A stretch of DNA of 18,322 bases from Bacteroidales bacterium (GCA_019415705.1 DXYS01000059.1:29714-48035), one strand, 5' to 3'; positions 1 to 7,885 are shown, counted from the first letter of the stretch. Notes: generated from the sequence alone by a model not told the origin. A program made the numbers and translations.

Positions 1-174
1 ATCGGAGCAATCATAGCGACACGCGACCTGCACGTCTCGACGCTCGCGCTGCCTGCTGCCGTTATACAGTTAGGCGGTTACGGCTGCGGATTTATAAAGG
101 CTTTCGTTACAAAAATCATACTCCGTCGAGGCCGTGACATCAACGAAGAGATATTGATACGCAAAGGCAAATGA
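1..174 (+). CDS. C-terminal end of an integral membrane protein, probably a family 2 glycosyltransferase (partial)
   Basis: Frame 1 is open from the window edge to a TGA at 172-174 and gives 57 residues. The piece has a hydrophobic stretch (around LALPAAVIQLGGYGCGF) followed by a basic tail (TKIILRRGRD...IRKGK). From memory, Bacteroidales membrane glycosyltransferases of family GT2 end in a similar way, with a last membrane helix carrying a GYGxGF motif and a basic cytoplasmic tail. The catalytic domain lies outside the window, so the family is an inference. The stop overlaps the radC start as ATGA, which points to one transcript and translational coupling. Confidence 0.5.
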   Translation: MGAIIATRDLHVSTLALPAAVIQLGGYGCGFIKAFVTKIILRRGRDINEEILIRKGK

Positions 175-890
175 GCGAACACGACGAACTTACAGGCGCA
201 AACGGGCGCCTCATAAAAAACATGCGGCCCGAAGACCGTCCGCGTGAAAAGGCGCTGCGACTCGGGCTTAAGGCGCTGAGCGACGCCGAGCTTATGGCAC
301 TGCTCTTCTCGACAGGCATAAAGGGCAAATCGGTCATAGAGATGAGTCAGGACATACTCGATGACAACAATGGCCATCTGTCGACCGTCGCCTCGCTATC
401 GGTCAGCGATTTTCTAAAACGCTATAAAGGCATCGGCGTGGCCAAGGCAATAACCCTGCTTGCGGCACTCGAATTAGGCGCACGCTCGTCAGCCGACGCT
501 GCAGCCAAAGAAGACCCTACCGTAAACAGTTCTGAAATAGCCTACCGCCTGATGCGCCATCATCTCGCCGACCTGCCGCACGAGGAGTTTTGGGTGATGC
601 TGCTCTCGCAGAGCGGCAAGGTGCTCCGCGAGGTCAAAATCGGCCAAGGAGGCCTGACCGGCACCGTAGCCGATGTCAAGCTCATCATCCGTGCAGCCGT
701 CGACCATCTCGCCTCGGCCATGATACTCTTTCACAATCATCCGTCGGGCAATCTACGGCCGAGTCCTCAGGACGACGCGCTGACCAGAAAGATTACCGAA
801 GCAGCCAAACTGATTGACACCCGCGTCAACGACCATATCATCGTATCGGCCAACGGCTATTACTCTTACAACGACGAAGGTCGCATGTAA
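171..890 (+). CDS. radC: RadC family protein (JAB/MPN metalloprotease-like fold)
   Basis: The 239-residue product has the normal length and architecture of RadC (UPF0758). An N-terminal helical part holds a helix-hairpin-helix-like segment near residues 84-103 (RYKGIGVAKAITLLAALELG). It is followed by the JAB domain with the JAMM metal motif HNHPSGNLRPSPQDD: H188, H190 and D201 are the expected zinc ligands. RadC was once linked to DNA repair; its real activity is unsettled, and the fold suggests a zinc-dependent hydrolase acting in the cytoplasm. The start at 171 overlaps the stop of the upstream membrane protein by one base frame, so the two are probably co-transcribed. No key residue is missing. 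Confidence 0.95.
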   Translation: MSEHDELTGANGRLIKNMRPEDRPREKALRLGLKALSDAELMALLFSTGIKGKSVIEMSQDILDDNNGHLSTVASLSVSDFLKRYKGIGVAKAITLLAALELGARSSADAAAKEDPTVNSSEIAYRLMRHHLADLPHEEFWVMLLSQSGKVLREVKIGQGGLTGTVADVKLIIRAAVDHLASAMILFHNHPSGNLRPSPQDDALTRKITEAAKLIDTRVNDHIIVSANGYYSYNDEGRM

Positions 891-903
891 ACAGTTGTAT
901 ATT

Positions 904-1407
904 ATGGAATACACAAATATTTCAATGATTGGCGATGACAAGGTGCGTTATGTACTTAAAAAGCAAGGTCATAACCCACTATTTGTATTAGGAGTCAATC
1001 CCAGCACCGCCGATGATGTCAAGTCAGACCACACCATTACACGTGTATGTGGTTTCGCGGAACGTATGGGATTTGACAGTTTCATAATGATTAATGTGTA
1101 TCCCCTCAGAGCTACGGATATCATGAACTTACCGCCCGATGTAGATATGGATATACATGCGGCAAACCTTAACATAATATGCGATGAGATTGCAGCTGTC
1201 GAACGCCCGACTATACTTATTGCTCACGGCAATTCTATTTCCAAAAAGAAATATTTACGCTCTTGTCTCAATGATTTACTTCGCAAATTAGCTGAATTTA
1301 AAACTGCCGAATTTATACAGCTCGGCGAACTGACCGCTCAAGGCAATCCGCGCCACCCGTTAATGGCACGAGGAGATGTCGAGATTAAGGAATACACATT
1401 TAAATAA
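904..1407 (+). CDS. DUF1643 domain protein
   Basis: The 167-residue protein begins MEYTNISMIG. The frame is open upstream to 814, but that part overlaps radC, so the ATG at 904, 13 bp after the radC stop, is preferred. It shows the DUF1643 signature: the hydrophobic strand LFVLGVNPSTAD, then D-x-TI-x-R (DHTITR), a GF-A-R-x-G-F/Y helix start, and a strand with VYPLRATD. Nearly the whole chain is the domain, as is usual for the family. The biochemical function is unknown; members occur in bacteria and phages. Codons look clearly more AT-rich than those of radC, which may mean later acquisition. There is no visible promoter in the 13 bp gap, so it may be read from the radC transcript. Confidence 0.85.
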   Translation: MEYTNISMIGDDKVRYVLKKQGHNPLFVLGVNPSTADDVKSDHTITRVCGFAERMGFDSFIMINVYPLRATDIMNLPPDVDMDIHAANLNIICDEIAAVERPTILIAHGNSISKKKYLRSCLNDLLRKLAEFKTAEFIQLGELTAQGNPRHPLMARGDVEIKEYTFK

Positions 1408-1427
1408 TTATTTATCACAGATATACA

Positions 1428-1457
1428 ACGAAGGCCGCAGATAACTGCGGCCTTCGT
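1428..1457. terminator. Hairpin between convergent genes
   Basis: A perfect 13-bp inverted repeat (ACGAAGGCCGCAG / CTGCGGCCTTCGT) with the 4-base loop ATAA lies between the plus-strand DUF1643 gene and the end of the minus-strand PurF-family gene. Its position and GC-rich stem fit a bidirectional terminator. The trailing T tract is short on the plus strand, so termination efficiency cannot be judged by eye. Confidence 0.8.
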
Positions 1458-3341
1458 TTATCGTTGCTCGGGGTTGCCCTCGTAGTAGTTGACAAAGGCA
1501 CGGTTAACCAAGGCGACACCACCCGGCGTAGGATAGTCGCCCGAGAAATACCAGTCGCCGGGATGACCGGGTATGGCCTCATGCATACCTTCGAGAGTCT
1601 GATAGACGAGGTCTACCTGAGCGTGTATATGTCCGTCGCTGAGCATACGGGCGATTTTGGTCGAGATTTCCTCGTCGGTAAAGGGCTCATAAATGGCTTT
1701 GACACAGTTGACTTGCTCGGCAGCCGGTTTAGCGAGCTCAGCAATACAACTGCGGTAAGTCTCATCAAGCACATTCTGCCGCCCTGTCTCTTTCAGCAAC
1801 TCGACTGCGGCGCGGAAAGCTATGAATTCACTCATACGTGACATGTCTATGCCATAACAGTCCGGATATCTTACCTGCGGCGACGATGACACTACGATGA
1901 TGCGGCGCGGATGCAGCCGGTCAAGCATCTTGAGAATCGACTGGCGGAGCGTCGTGCCCCTTACTATGCTGTCGTCGATGACTACAAGTGTATCTACGTC
2001 GTTTTTAATACAGCCGTATGTAACGTCATAGACATGTGCCGCAAGGTCGTTACGAGATTCACCTTCGGCGATAAATGTACGAAGTTTGATATCTTTCAGC
2101 GCTATTTTCTCAACGCGGAGTTTCTGATTCATTATCGACGTCACTGTCTTTGCATCGAGTGTGCCTGATGTCGAAACATCAATAATGCGACGCGCCTTCT
2201 CTGAGTCCAAGTAAGCTTCGATACCCTCTGTTAGCCCCATAAACGCGACCTCGGCCGTGTTGGGGATAAACGCGAAGACCGTATTGTCAAGGTCTCGATC
2301 AATCATGTCGAGAATCTTGGGCGCGAGTTTGCGGCCCAAAGCCTTGCGTTCACGATATATGTCGGCATCGCTGCCTCGCGAGAAATAGATGCGCTCAAAC
2401 GAGCAGCGGCGGTTTTCGCCCGGCTCTAAAACCTGACGCTTGACGATACGGCCGCTCTTGCCTACGATGAGGCTGCAGCCAGGCTCGAGTTCATGAACTT
2501 CGCGCAGCGGCACATCCATAACAGTCTGTATGACCGGACGCTCGGATGCGACAACAACTATTTCGTCGTCATAATAATAGAACGCCGGACGGATGCCGTG
2601 GCGGTCTCTGAGCGCAAACATGTCGCCTGACCCTGTCGCGCCGCAGATTACAAAACCGCCGTCCCAGTCGGGCGCTGTCGCGGCAAGCACGTTATAGGGG
2701 TCGAGATTGTCCTCGATGGCGCGCCCCAGCTCGGGATCCTCGAGCGTCGAGCGGAACTCTCGGTATAATCGGTGATTTTCCTTGTCTAACGCATAACCTA
2801 TCTGCTCCAACAACACAACAGTGTCGCTGTATATGCGCGGATGCTGACCCTTGGCAACGATATTTTTGAAAATCTCGTCGACATTGGTCATATTGAAATT
2901 GCCGCAAAGCAACAGGTTACGCGAGCGCCAGTTGTTGCGGCGCAGAAACGGATGGACATACGAGATACCGCTGCGGCCCGTCGTACTGTAGCGCAGATGC
3001 CCCATGTAGATATCGCCGATAAAGGGGGCCGAACGCTCGAAGTCATCCTCGTCATACTGCTCCATGGCACGGGCAATCTGGCTGTTTACCTCGCCGAAGA
3101 TATGCGAGATGGCGTCAGTGCCCATGGCTCGCTCGCGCCACACATATTCGTGGCCGGGCTCGGAGTTGATTCTGACAACGCCAATGCCGGCAGCTTCCTG
3201 CCCGCGGTTGTGCTGTTTCTCCATCAGCAGATAGAGCTTGCCGAGAGCATAAGTCCACGCGCCGTATTTCTCTTTGTAATAGGACAAAGGGCGGCGAAGC
3301 CTTATCATGGCTACGCCGCACTCATGTTTGATTTGTTCCAT
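1458..3341 (-). CDS. purF: Amidophosphoribosyltransferase-family protein, long form (class II glutamine amidotransferase plus PRPP-binding domain)
   Basis: The 627-residue protein has an N-terminal Ntn-type glutaminase domain. The likely nucleophile is C8 (HECGVA). Class II motifs follow in order: NRGQEAAGI (45-53), GHLRYSTTG (114-122), GNFNMTN (147-153) and RDRHGIRP (245-252). The C-terminal phosphoribosyltransferase half has the PRPP loop VVIDDSIVRGTT at about 453-464. PurF makes 5-phosphoribosylamine from PRPP and glutamine, the first step of purine synthesis. This form is roughly 120 residues longer than E. coli PurF, and its middle section is diverged. Its nucleophile is at residue 8, so a short propeptide must be removed if the usual free N-terminal Cys is needed. 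As I recall, Bacteroidales carry such a long form; it may coexist with a standard PurF, so its exact role is open. It follows glnN by 9 bp. Confidence 0.82.
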   Translation of the reverse strand: MEQIKHECGVAMIRLRRPLSYYKEKYGAWTYALGKLYLLMEKQHNRGQEAAGIGVVRINSEPGHEYVWRERAMGTDAISHIFGEVNSQIARAMEQYDEDDFERSAPFIGDIYMGHLRYSTTGRSGISYVHPFLRRNNWRSRNLLLCGNFNMTNVDEIFKNIVAKGQHPRIYSDTVVLLEQIGYALDKENHRLYREFRSTLEDPELGRAIEDNLDPYNVLAATAPDWDGGFVICGATGSGDMFALRDRHGIRPAFYYYDDEIVVVASERPVIQTVMDVPLREVHELEPGCSLIVGKSGRIVKRQVLEPGENRRCSFERIYFSRGSDADIYRERKALGRKLAPKILDMIDRDLDNTVFAFIPNTAEVAFMGLTEGIEAYLDSEKARRIIDVSTSGTLDAKTVTSIMNQKLRVEKIALKDIKLRTFIAEGESRNDLAAHVYDVTYGCIKNDVDTLVVIDDSIVRGTTLRQSILKMLDRLHPRRIIVVSSSPQVRYPDCYGIDMSRMSEFIAFRAAVELLKETGRQNVLDETYRSCIAELAKPAAEQVNCVKAIYEPFTDEEISTKIARMLSDGHIHAQVDLVYQTLEGMHEAIPGHPGDWYFSGDYPTPGGVALVNRAFVNYYEGNPEQR

Positions 3342-3350
3342 CTATGGGGT

Positions 3351-5534
3351 TTATCTGATAAACAGAAGTTCACGATATTTGGGGAGAGGCCACATCTCGT
3401 TGTCAACAAGAAGCTCGAGCTTGTCGATATGATATCTGATTTTGTCCATGGCCGGAGTGACATTGTCGTGATAGGCTATTGCCTTCTCGCGTTCGTCGGT
3501 GATGGCGTTGGCTTTCTTGCGGGCATCGACCATCTTGTCAGTCTCGTTTTTGATGACGCACATGTGCTCCGAGATTTTCTCGATAATATCAAGGTCATGG
3601 GCCACGATTCGGTTGCCCTTTTCGGGGTTGAAGAGGGTCTTGAGTTTGACTACATTGTCTACAAGCATCGACTGATAGCGTGTGGCCACAGGAATGATGT
3701 GGTTGATGGCGAGGTCACCAAGCACACGGGCCTCAATCTGTATCTTCTTGGTATACATCTCCCACTTGACCTCGTTGCGGGCCTCGAGCTCGATTTTGCT
3801 GAACACGCCGGCGCGGGCAAACATATCTACTGACGACGGGCGCAGATAGGCATCAAAAATCTTGGGCGCAGATGTCTCGCAGTCAAGTCCGCGGCGTGCG
3901 GCCTCGGCTTTCCACTCGTCGCTGTATCCATTGCCGTCGAAGTGTATGGCTTTTGAATCGATGATGAGCTGACGGACCTCGGCGAAGATGGCGTCGTCGA
4001 GCTGCTGGCCCTTTTCGACACGAGCAGTAACAGCCGCATGGAACTGATTGAGCTGATCGGCCACGGCGGCGTTGAGTGCTATCATAGCTGATGCGCAGTT
4101 GGCCGACGAGCCTACGGCGCGGAACTCAAAGCGGTTGCCGGTGAAGGCAAAAGGCGATGTGCGATTGCGATCGGTGTTGTCGATGAAAATTTCAGGAATC
4201 TGCGAGACGTCAAGCGATACACCGGATTTGCGCGTGAGGTCGGCGAGTTCTTTGTATGTATTGTTCTCGACAAGTTCAAGGATGCGAGCGACCTGCGTAC
4301 CGGTGAAGATAGAGATGATGGCAGGGGGCGCCTCATTGGCACCGAGACGATGGCAGTTTGTGGCCGACATTATCGAAGCCTTGAGCAACGCGTTGTGCTT
4401 GTAGACGGCGGCCATCACATTGGCTATGAAGGTGATGAACTGCAGATTGTCCTTTGGGGTCTTGCCGGGGGCGAAGAGCATAGTGCCACGGTCGGTGCCG
4501 AGGCTCCAGTTGTTGTGCTTGCCCGAGCCGTTGATGCCGGCGAAAGGCTTCTCATGAAGCAGCACGCGGAAGTTGTGGCGGCGTGCCACCTCTGCCATCA
4601 CTGACATCAGCAGCAGGTTATGGTCATTGGCGAGGTTGGTCTCCTCGAAGATGGGGGCGAGCTCAAACTGGTTGGGGGCAACCTCGTTGTGACGTGTCTT
4701 GGCCGGGATGCCTAACTTGTGGCACTCAATCTCGAGGTCGAGCATGAAGGCCTCGACTCGTGAGGGGATGGCGCCGAAGTAGTGGTCTTCGAGCTGCTGA
4801 TTCTTGGCGCTCTCGTGGCCCATGAGTGTGCGACCTGTCATTACAAGGTCGGGACGAGCACTGTAAATTGACTCGTCGACGAGGAAATATTCCTGTTCCC
4901 AGCCGAGATATGAGATGACGTGCTTGACCTCGGGGTCAAAGAAACGCGCTACGGCTGTCGCCGCGCGGTCGACGCTGTTGAGGGCGCGCAGCAGCGGAGT
5001 TTTATAGTCGAGTGACTCGCCGGTGTAAGATATAAAGATTGTCGGGATACAAAGCGTCTCGCCGATGATGAACGCAGGCGACGAAATGTCCCATGCCGAG
5101 TAACCGCGGGCCTCGAAAGTATTGCGGATGCCACCATTGGGGAAGCTCGAAGCGTCACCCTCCTGCTGGACGAGCAGTTTGCCGGTAAACTCCTCGACAA
5201 CGCCGCCCTTGCCGTCATGCTCGATAAACGCGTCATGTTTTTCGGCGGTGCCGTCGGTCAGCGGGTGAAACCAGTGTGTGTAGTGGCGTGCGCCGTTATC
5301 AATGGCCCAGCGCTTCATACCCTCAGCCACACTGTCAGCGATGTCGCGGCTGATAGGCTCTTTATTCTCTATCGCATGCACAAGAGCATCATAAGTCTTC
5401 TTGGGAAGATACTCAAACATGCGCTGATTATTAAAGACCTTTGAGCCGTAATAGACTTCGGGACGCTCTTTGGGAACCTCGACGGGCATGGCCTTGCGAT
5501 TAAACGCTTCTTCGACAACTTTAAACCTTAGCAT
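3351..5534 (-). CDS. glnN: Type III glutamine synthetase
   Basis: The 727-residue protein has the length of GSIII enzymes (about 700-730), far longer than GlnA of types I and II. It makes glutamine from glutamate, ammonium and ATP in the cytoplasm, probably as a double-hexameric-ring dodecamer as known for the family. Visible motifs are the N-terminal VYYGSKVFNN, GWEQEYFLVD (211-220, metal-binding glutamates), RHNEVAPNQFELAP (281-294), NGSGKHNNWS (335-344, the ATP/glutamate site) and, later, NRTSPFAFTGNRFEFRAVG. The start at 5534 is the family-like MLRFKVVEEAFNRKA. It is the first gene of a two-gene minus-strand unit with the PurF-family gene. The leader of about 220 nt contains a candidate terminator/attenuator (see 5634-5709), so supply of glutamine or another signal may act on read-through. 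That last point is inference. Confidence 0.97.
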   Translation of the reverse strand: MLRFKVVEEAFNRKAMPVEVPKERPEVYYGSKVFNNQRMFEYLPKKTYDALVHAIENKEPISRDIADSVAEGMKRWAIDNGARHYTHWFHPLTDGTAEKHDAFIEHDGKGGVVEEFTGKLLVQQEGDASSFPNGGIRNTFEARGYSAWDISSPAFIIGETLCIPTIFISYTGESLDYKTPLLRALNSVDRAATAVARFFDPEVKHVISYLGWEQEYFLVDESIYSARPDLVMTGRTLMGHESAKNQQLEDHYFGAIPSRVEAFMLDLEIECHKLGIPAKTRHNEVAPNQFELAPIFEETNLANDHNLLLMSVMAEVARRHNFRVLLHEKPFAGINGSGKHNNWSLGTDRGTMLFAPGKTPKDNLQFITFIANVMAAVYKHNALLKASIMSATNCHRLGANEAPPAIISIFTGTQVARILELVENNTYKELADLTRKSGVSLDVSQIPEIFIDNTDRNRTSPFAFTGNRFEFRAVGSSANCASAMIALNAAVADQLNQFHAAVTARVEKGQQLDDAIFAEVRQLIIDSKAIHFDGNGYSDEWKAEAARRGLDCETSAPKIFDAYLRPSSVDMFARAGVFSKIELEARNEVKWEMYTKKIQIEARVLGDLAINHIIPVATRYQSMLVDNVVKLKTLFNPEKGNRIVAHDLDIIEKISEHMCVIKNETDKMVDARKKANAITDEREKAIAYHDNVTPAMDKIRYHIDKLELLVDNEMWPLPKYRELLFIR

Positions 5535-5633
5535 AGTAATGTATATTAGTAGAAATGTGTAAAGTCTCTTGGTGTATGCGGAGGTGAAGTTGCCGGGCAG
5601 CGCTCTCGTGCCGTTTCAATCTCGTCTATAACT

Positions 5634-5709
5634 AAAAAATCCTGCAGAGCCGGCTGAAGATGGTGCCGGCATTTTCAGATGAGATGCCGGCGAAGTCGCC
5701 GTATGCAGG
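5634..5709 (-). promoter_or_regulatory. Structured leader element with U tract upstream of glnN (candidate attenuator)
   Basis: Read on the minus strand, a closing stem CCTGCA/TGCAGG (5709-5704 with 5646-5641) encloses a hairpin GCCGGCAT/ATGCCGGC (5691-5684 with 5672-5665, 11-nt loop) and a smaller GGCG/CGCC hairpin (5700-5697 with 5692-5689). The 3' side of the closing stem runs into A then six T (5639-5634). The self-complementary GCCGGC occurs three times (5691-5686, 5670-5665, 5654-5649), so alternative pairings are possible, and the small hairpin overlaps the first copy. It lies between the only promoter match I see and the glnN start, about 100 nt before the ATG. Intrinsic terminator, attenuator or riboswitch are all possible; I do not recognise a known RNA family. 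Confidence 0.5.
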
Positions 5710-5762
5710 GTCAGATAAAAACGATATGTCTTCATTCTCCGCGAGGGTGAATTTTTGATGCG

Positions 5763-5794
5763 CAAAATTAGTATTATTTTTTGTCCGGCGCAAT
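5763..5794 (-). promoter_or_regulatory. Predicted glnN promoter
   Basis: On the minus strand TAATTTTG (5770-5763) matches the Bacteroidota -7 element TAnnTTTG exactly. ATTG (5794-5791), one base from TTTG, sits 20 bp upstream as a -33 element. Transcription would start near 5757 and give a leader of about 220 nt. I found no match closer to the glnN start. Confidence 0.55.
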
Positions 5795-5872
5795 AGCCCC
5801 ACCCGATTTTCTTGAGTTTTTCCAGACAAAATTTATCTTTTTCAGGCACTGCAACACATCACGTCTCTCTGT

Positions 5873-5904
5873 CTTGCAAATCACAAATAAAGTGTGTAAC
5901 TTTA
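5873..5904 (+). promoter_or_regulatory. Predicted promoter of the alpha-amylase gene
   Basis: CTTG (5873-5876), a spacer of 20 bp and TAACTTTA (5897-5904) each differ by one base from the TTTG / TAnnTTTG consensus. The start would be near 5910, leaving a leader of about 40 nt before the ATG at 5950. It faces away from the glnN promoter; the two lie about 80 bp apart. Confidence 0.5.
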
Positions 5905-5949
5905 CAGAAATTTATTATATCACACTTACTTAACCGATTAAATCAATAG

Positions 5950-7392
5950 ATGAAAACTCCTTTTGTACTTGCATTAGCGGCTTGCGCCGCCATGCTCAAC
6001 ACTTCATGCGGTCCAAAGAACAATGCGCCGGTCGAGAAAAGCGACGACAGCGGCGAAGTGATACTCCACGCATGGAGCTGGTCATTTGACACCATCGCTG
6101 CCAACATGCGTCAGATTGCCGAGGCCGGCTATGATTACGTGCAGACCTCACCGGCCCAGCGCTGCTTTGTCGGTGACAACGGCGGTCCCGCCCTTTTCAG
6201 CGAGGAAGGCGACTCCGTGATGGGCAAATGGTATTATTACTATCAGCCCACAGACTGGAAGGTAGGCAATCACATGCTCGGCGACCGCGACGCGTTCAAG
6301 GCCATGTGTGACAGCGCCCGCAAATACGATGTCCGCGTGCTCGTCGACGTTCTTCCCAACCACACGGCAGTCGACCATACAGCCGTGCTCGCCGACCTTG
6401 ACAGCGCCGTCGGCGGACATGAAAACCTTTTCCATGCCAATGGTTTCACTCCCATCGAAGACTATAATGACCGTCTGCAGTGCACTACCGGCGAGATGGG
6501 CGGCCTGCCTGACGTCAACACCGAGAATCCTGACTTCCAGTACTACTATATGCAGTATGTAAACGACCTCATCAGCCTCGGCGCACGCGGTTTCCGCTAT
6601 GACACAGCCAAGCACATCGGCCTGCCATCAGACCCGCTCGACGGCAAAGCCGAGCAGAATGATTTTTGGGACGTGGCCCTCGGCCGCAAACCGGTCAAAG
6701 GTCTCTCGCTGCTGATGCCAGACAGCCTCTACATCTACGGCGAGGTGCTTCAGGACCGCAACGTGAAGGAGAAAGAATATACCGAGTATCTTGACGTCAC
6801 CGCCAGCAACTACGGCCACGCCCTGCGCGCCGCCCTCGCTGCAGCTGACGCCTCTAAGGAGGACCTCAAGGACTGGCACCACACGGCCGAGCCCAACCGG
6901 CTCGTGACATGGGTCGAGAGCCATGACACCTATTGCAACCAGCATGAGTCGGCCGGTCTCGAGGATAGCGTCATCCGCGCCGGATGGACCGTAATCACAG
7001 CCCGTCGCGACGGTCGTCCGCTCTTCTTCAGCCGCCCGGCCGGCAGCACCCGCGAGAACTACTGGGGCAACAACCGCATCGGAGCCCGCGGCAACGATGA
7101 GTTCTTCCATCCCGAAGTTGTGGCCGTCAATAACTTCCGCCACAAGATGAAAGGTCAGCCCGAAGAACTCTACATCGCTGACAAAGGCTCGGCCGTCGAA
7201 ATCGCCCGCGCAGACAAAGGCGCTGCCATCGTCAGCTTCTCAACGACGCCCGTCGACATAGTGATGCCCACTACCCTTCCCGACGGTGACTATACTGACG
7301 AAGTACACGGCACGACCTTCAAGGTCGACGGCGGTAAAATCACTGGTACGGTCGCGCCCTACACATCTTATATAATATATGCCGAGAAATAA
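5950..7392 (+). CDS. Alpha-amylase family GH13 lipoprotein, similar to Bacillus AmyE
   Basis: The 480-residue protein hydrolyses alpha-1,4-glucans such as starch or glycogen. A signal peptide ends in a lipoprotein-type cysteine: C20 (LNTSC) by usual length, although C12 in LAAC matches the lipobox better. The barrel starts with ILHAWSWSFDTI and continues with YQPTDWKVGN and DVLPNHT, the order seen in Bacillus subtilis AmyE (subfamily GH13_28, from memory). Catalytic residues are all present: nucleophile D218 in GFRYDTAKH, acid/base E265 in YGEVLQ, and D326 in VESHDTY. The C-terminal beta domain is short and there is no visible carbohydrate-binding module. It stands alone, with no SusC/SusD, regulator or other glycosidase beside it, so it is not part of a polysaccharide-utilisation locus within this window. 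Its product is probably anchored in the outer membrane or faces the periplasm. Confidence 0.93.
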   Translation: MKTPFVLALAACAAMLNTSCGPKNNAPVEKSDDSGEVILHAWSWSFDTIAANMRQIAEAGYDYVQTSPAQRCFVGDNGGPALFSEEGDSVMGKWYYYYQPTDWKVGNHMLGDRDAFKAMCDSARKYDVRVLVDVLPNHTAVDHTAVLADLDSAVGGHENLFHANGFTPIEDYNDRLQCTTGEMGGLPDVNTENPDFQYYYMQYVNDLISLGARGFRYDTAKHIGLPSDPLDGKAEQNDFWDVALGRKPVKGLSLLMPDSLYIYGEVLQDRNVKEKEYTEYLDVTASNYGHALRAALAAADASKEDLKDWHHTAEPNRLVTWVESHDTYCNQHESAGLEDSVIRAGWTVITARRDGRPLFFSRPAGSTRENYWGNNRIGARGNDEFFHPEVVAVNNFRHKMKGQPEELYIADKGSAVEIARADKGAAIVSFSTTPVDIVMPTTLPDGDYTDEVHGTTFKVDGGKITGTVAPYTSYIIYAEK

Positions 7393-7421
7393 GCGATTTA
7401 TTCAGACTTGCTATAAAAACA

Positions 7422-7498
7422 TGTTATAAAGCATATATTTTGTCAAAAAGTCAGAAAACCCGAGTAAAACAAGCCAAAAAACTCTGTTATAAAACATA
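7422..7498 (+). repeat. Pair of near-identical AT-rich direct repeats
   Basis: TGTTATAAAGCATA (7422-7435) and TGTTATAAAACATA (7485-7498) differ at one base, and their starts are 63 bp apart, just after the amylase gene. The second copy is nearly palindromic (TGTT...AACA). The surrounding stretch 7393-7674 is AT-rich, and I see no gene in it. The repeats could be protein-binding sites or chance in AT-rich DNA. Confidence 0.35.
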
Positions 7499-7674
7499 AT
7501 GCTTGAACATGGTTTAGTTTTAACTTTATTTCACTTTTTGAAAATCGTCAGTTAAACCCACAGTTTCATTAAAAATTATAAGTTTTTAATCTGATTTACT
7601 CAAAAACTTACGGTTTTTCGCTTACTTTTTGTCAAAATTCTGCCATTTTATCATTTTTCGGCCTCCACAGAGAC

Positions 7675-7706
7675 TTTGCGAAGATTACGATTTGTCACTA
7701 TCTTTG
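7675..7706 (+). promoter_or_regulatory. Consensus promoter of a short intergenic transcript
   Basis: TTTG (7675-7678), a 20-bp spacer and TATCTTTG (7699-7706) match the Bacteroidota consensus at every defined position. The start would be near 7711. The next downstream signal is a strong terminator at 7804-7841, not a gene start. Confidence 0.7.
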
Positions 7707-7710
7707 TGTC

Positions 7711-7841
7711 GGAAAATGATATGACAATATACAAAATGCTTTTTCATATAATAAACAAATCTGGAATAGACATATAAATCTAACATTAAGTACTATGTGT
7801 AAGAAATCAAGGGAGGTTCGGGAGAATCTCCCTTGATTTTT
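7711..7841 (+). ncRNA. Candidate small RNA of about 130 nt upstream of dnaG
   Basis: The interval is bounded by a perfect consensus promoter and a 12-bp-stem terminator. It is AT-rich and lacks a convincing gene. The only small frame is an 18-codon one at 7721-7777 (MTIYKMLFHI...), which I cannot support as coding. The dnaG gene has its own promoter after the terminator, so this transcript would be separate. I do not recognise an RNA family. An attenuated leader for dnaG is the other reading. Confidence 0.45.
7804..7841 (+). terminator. Strong intrinsic terminator
   Basis: Stem AAATCAAGGGAG / CTCCCTTGATTT (7804-7815 with 7828-7839), 12 bp, with a 12-nt loop and a T run at 7837-7841. GGGAG also occurs in the loop (7820-7824) and could pair with the same CTCCC, giving an alternative shorter hairpin. 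Confidence 0.85.
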
Positions 7842-7885
7842 ATACTTTCATTCAATATACTCACGCTCAGCAAAGATCAAATAAA

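Noticed and set aside
2841..3833. Long plus-strand open frame of 330 codons
   Set aside because: It lies antisense across the end of glnN and the start of the PurF-family gene, both certain by motifs. The translation shows no family pattern.
6148..7143. Two minus-strand open frames of 155 and 171 codons
   Set aside because: Both are antisense to the amylase gene, whose catalytic motifs are complete.
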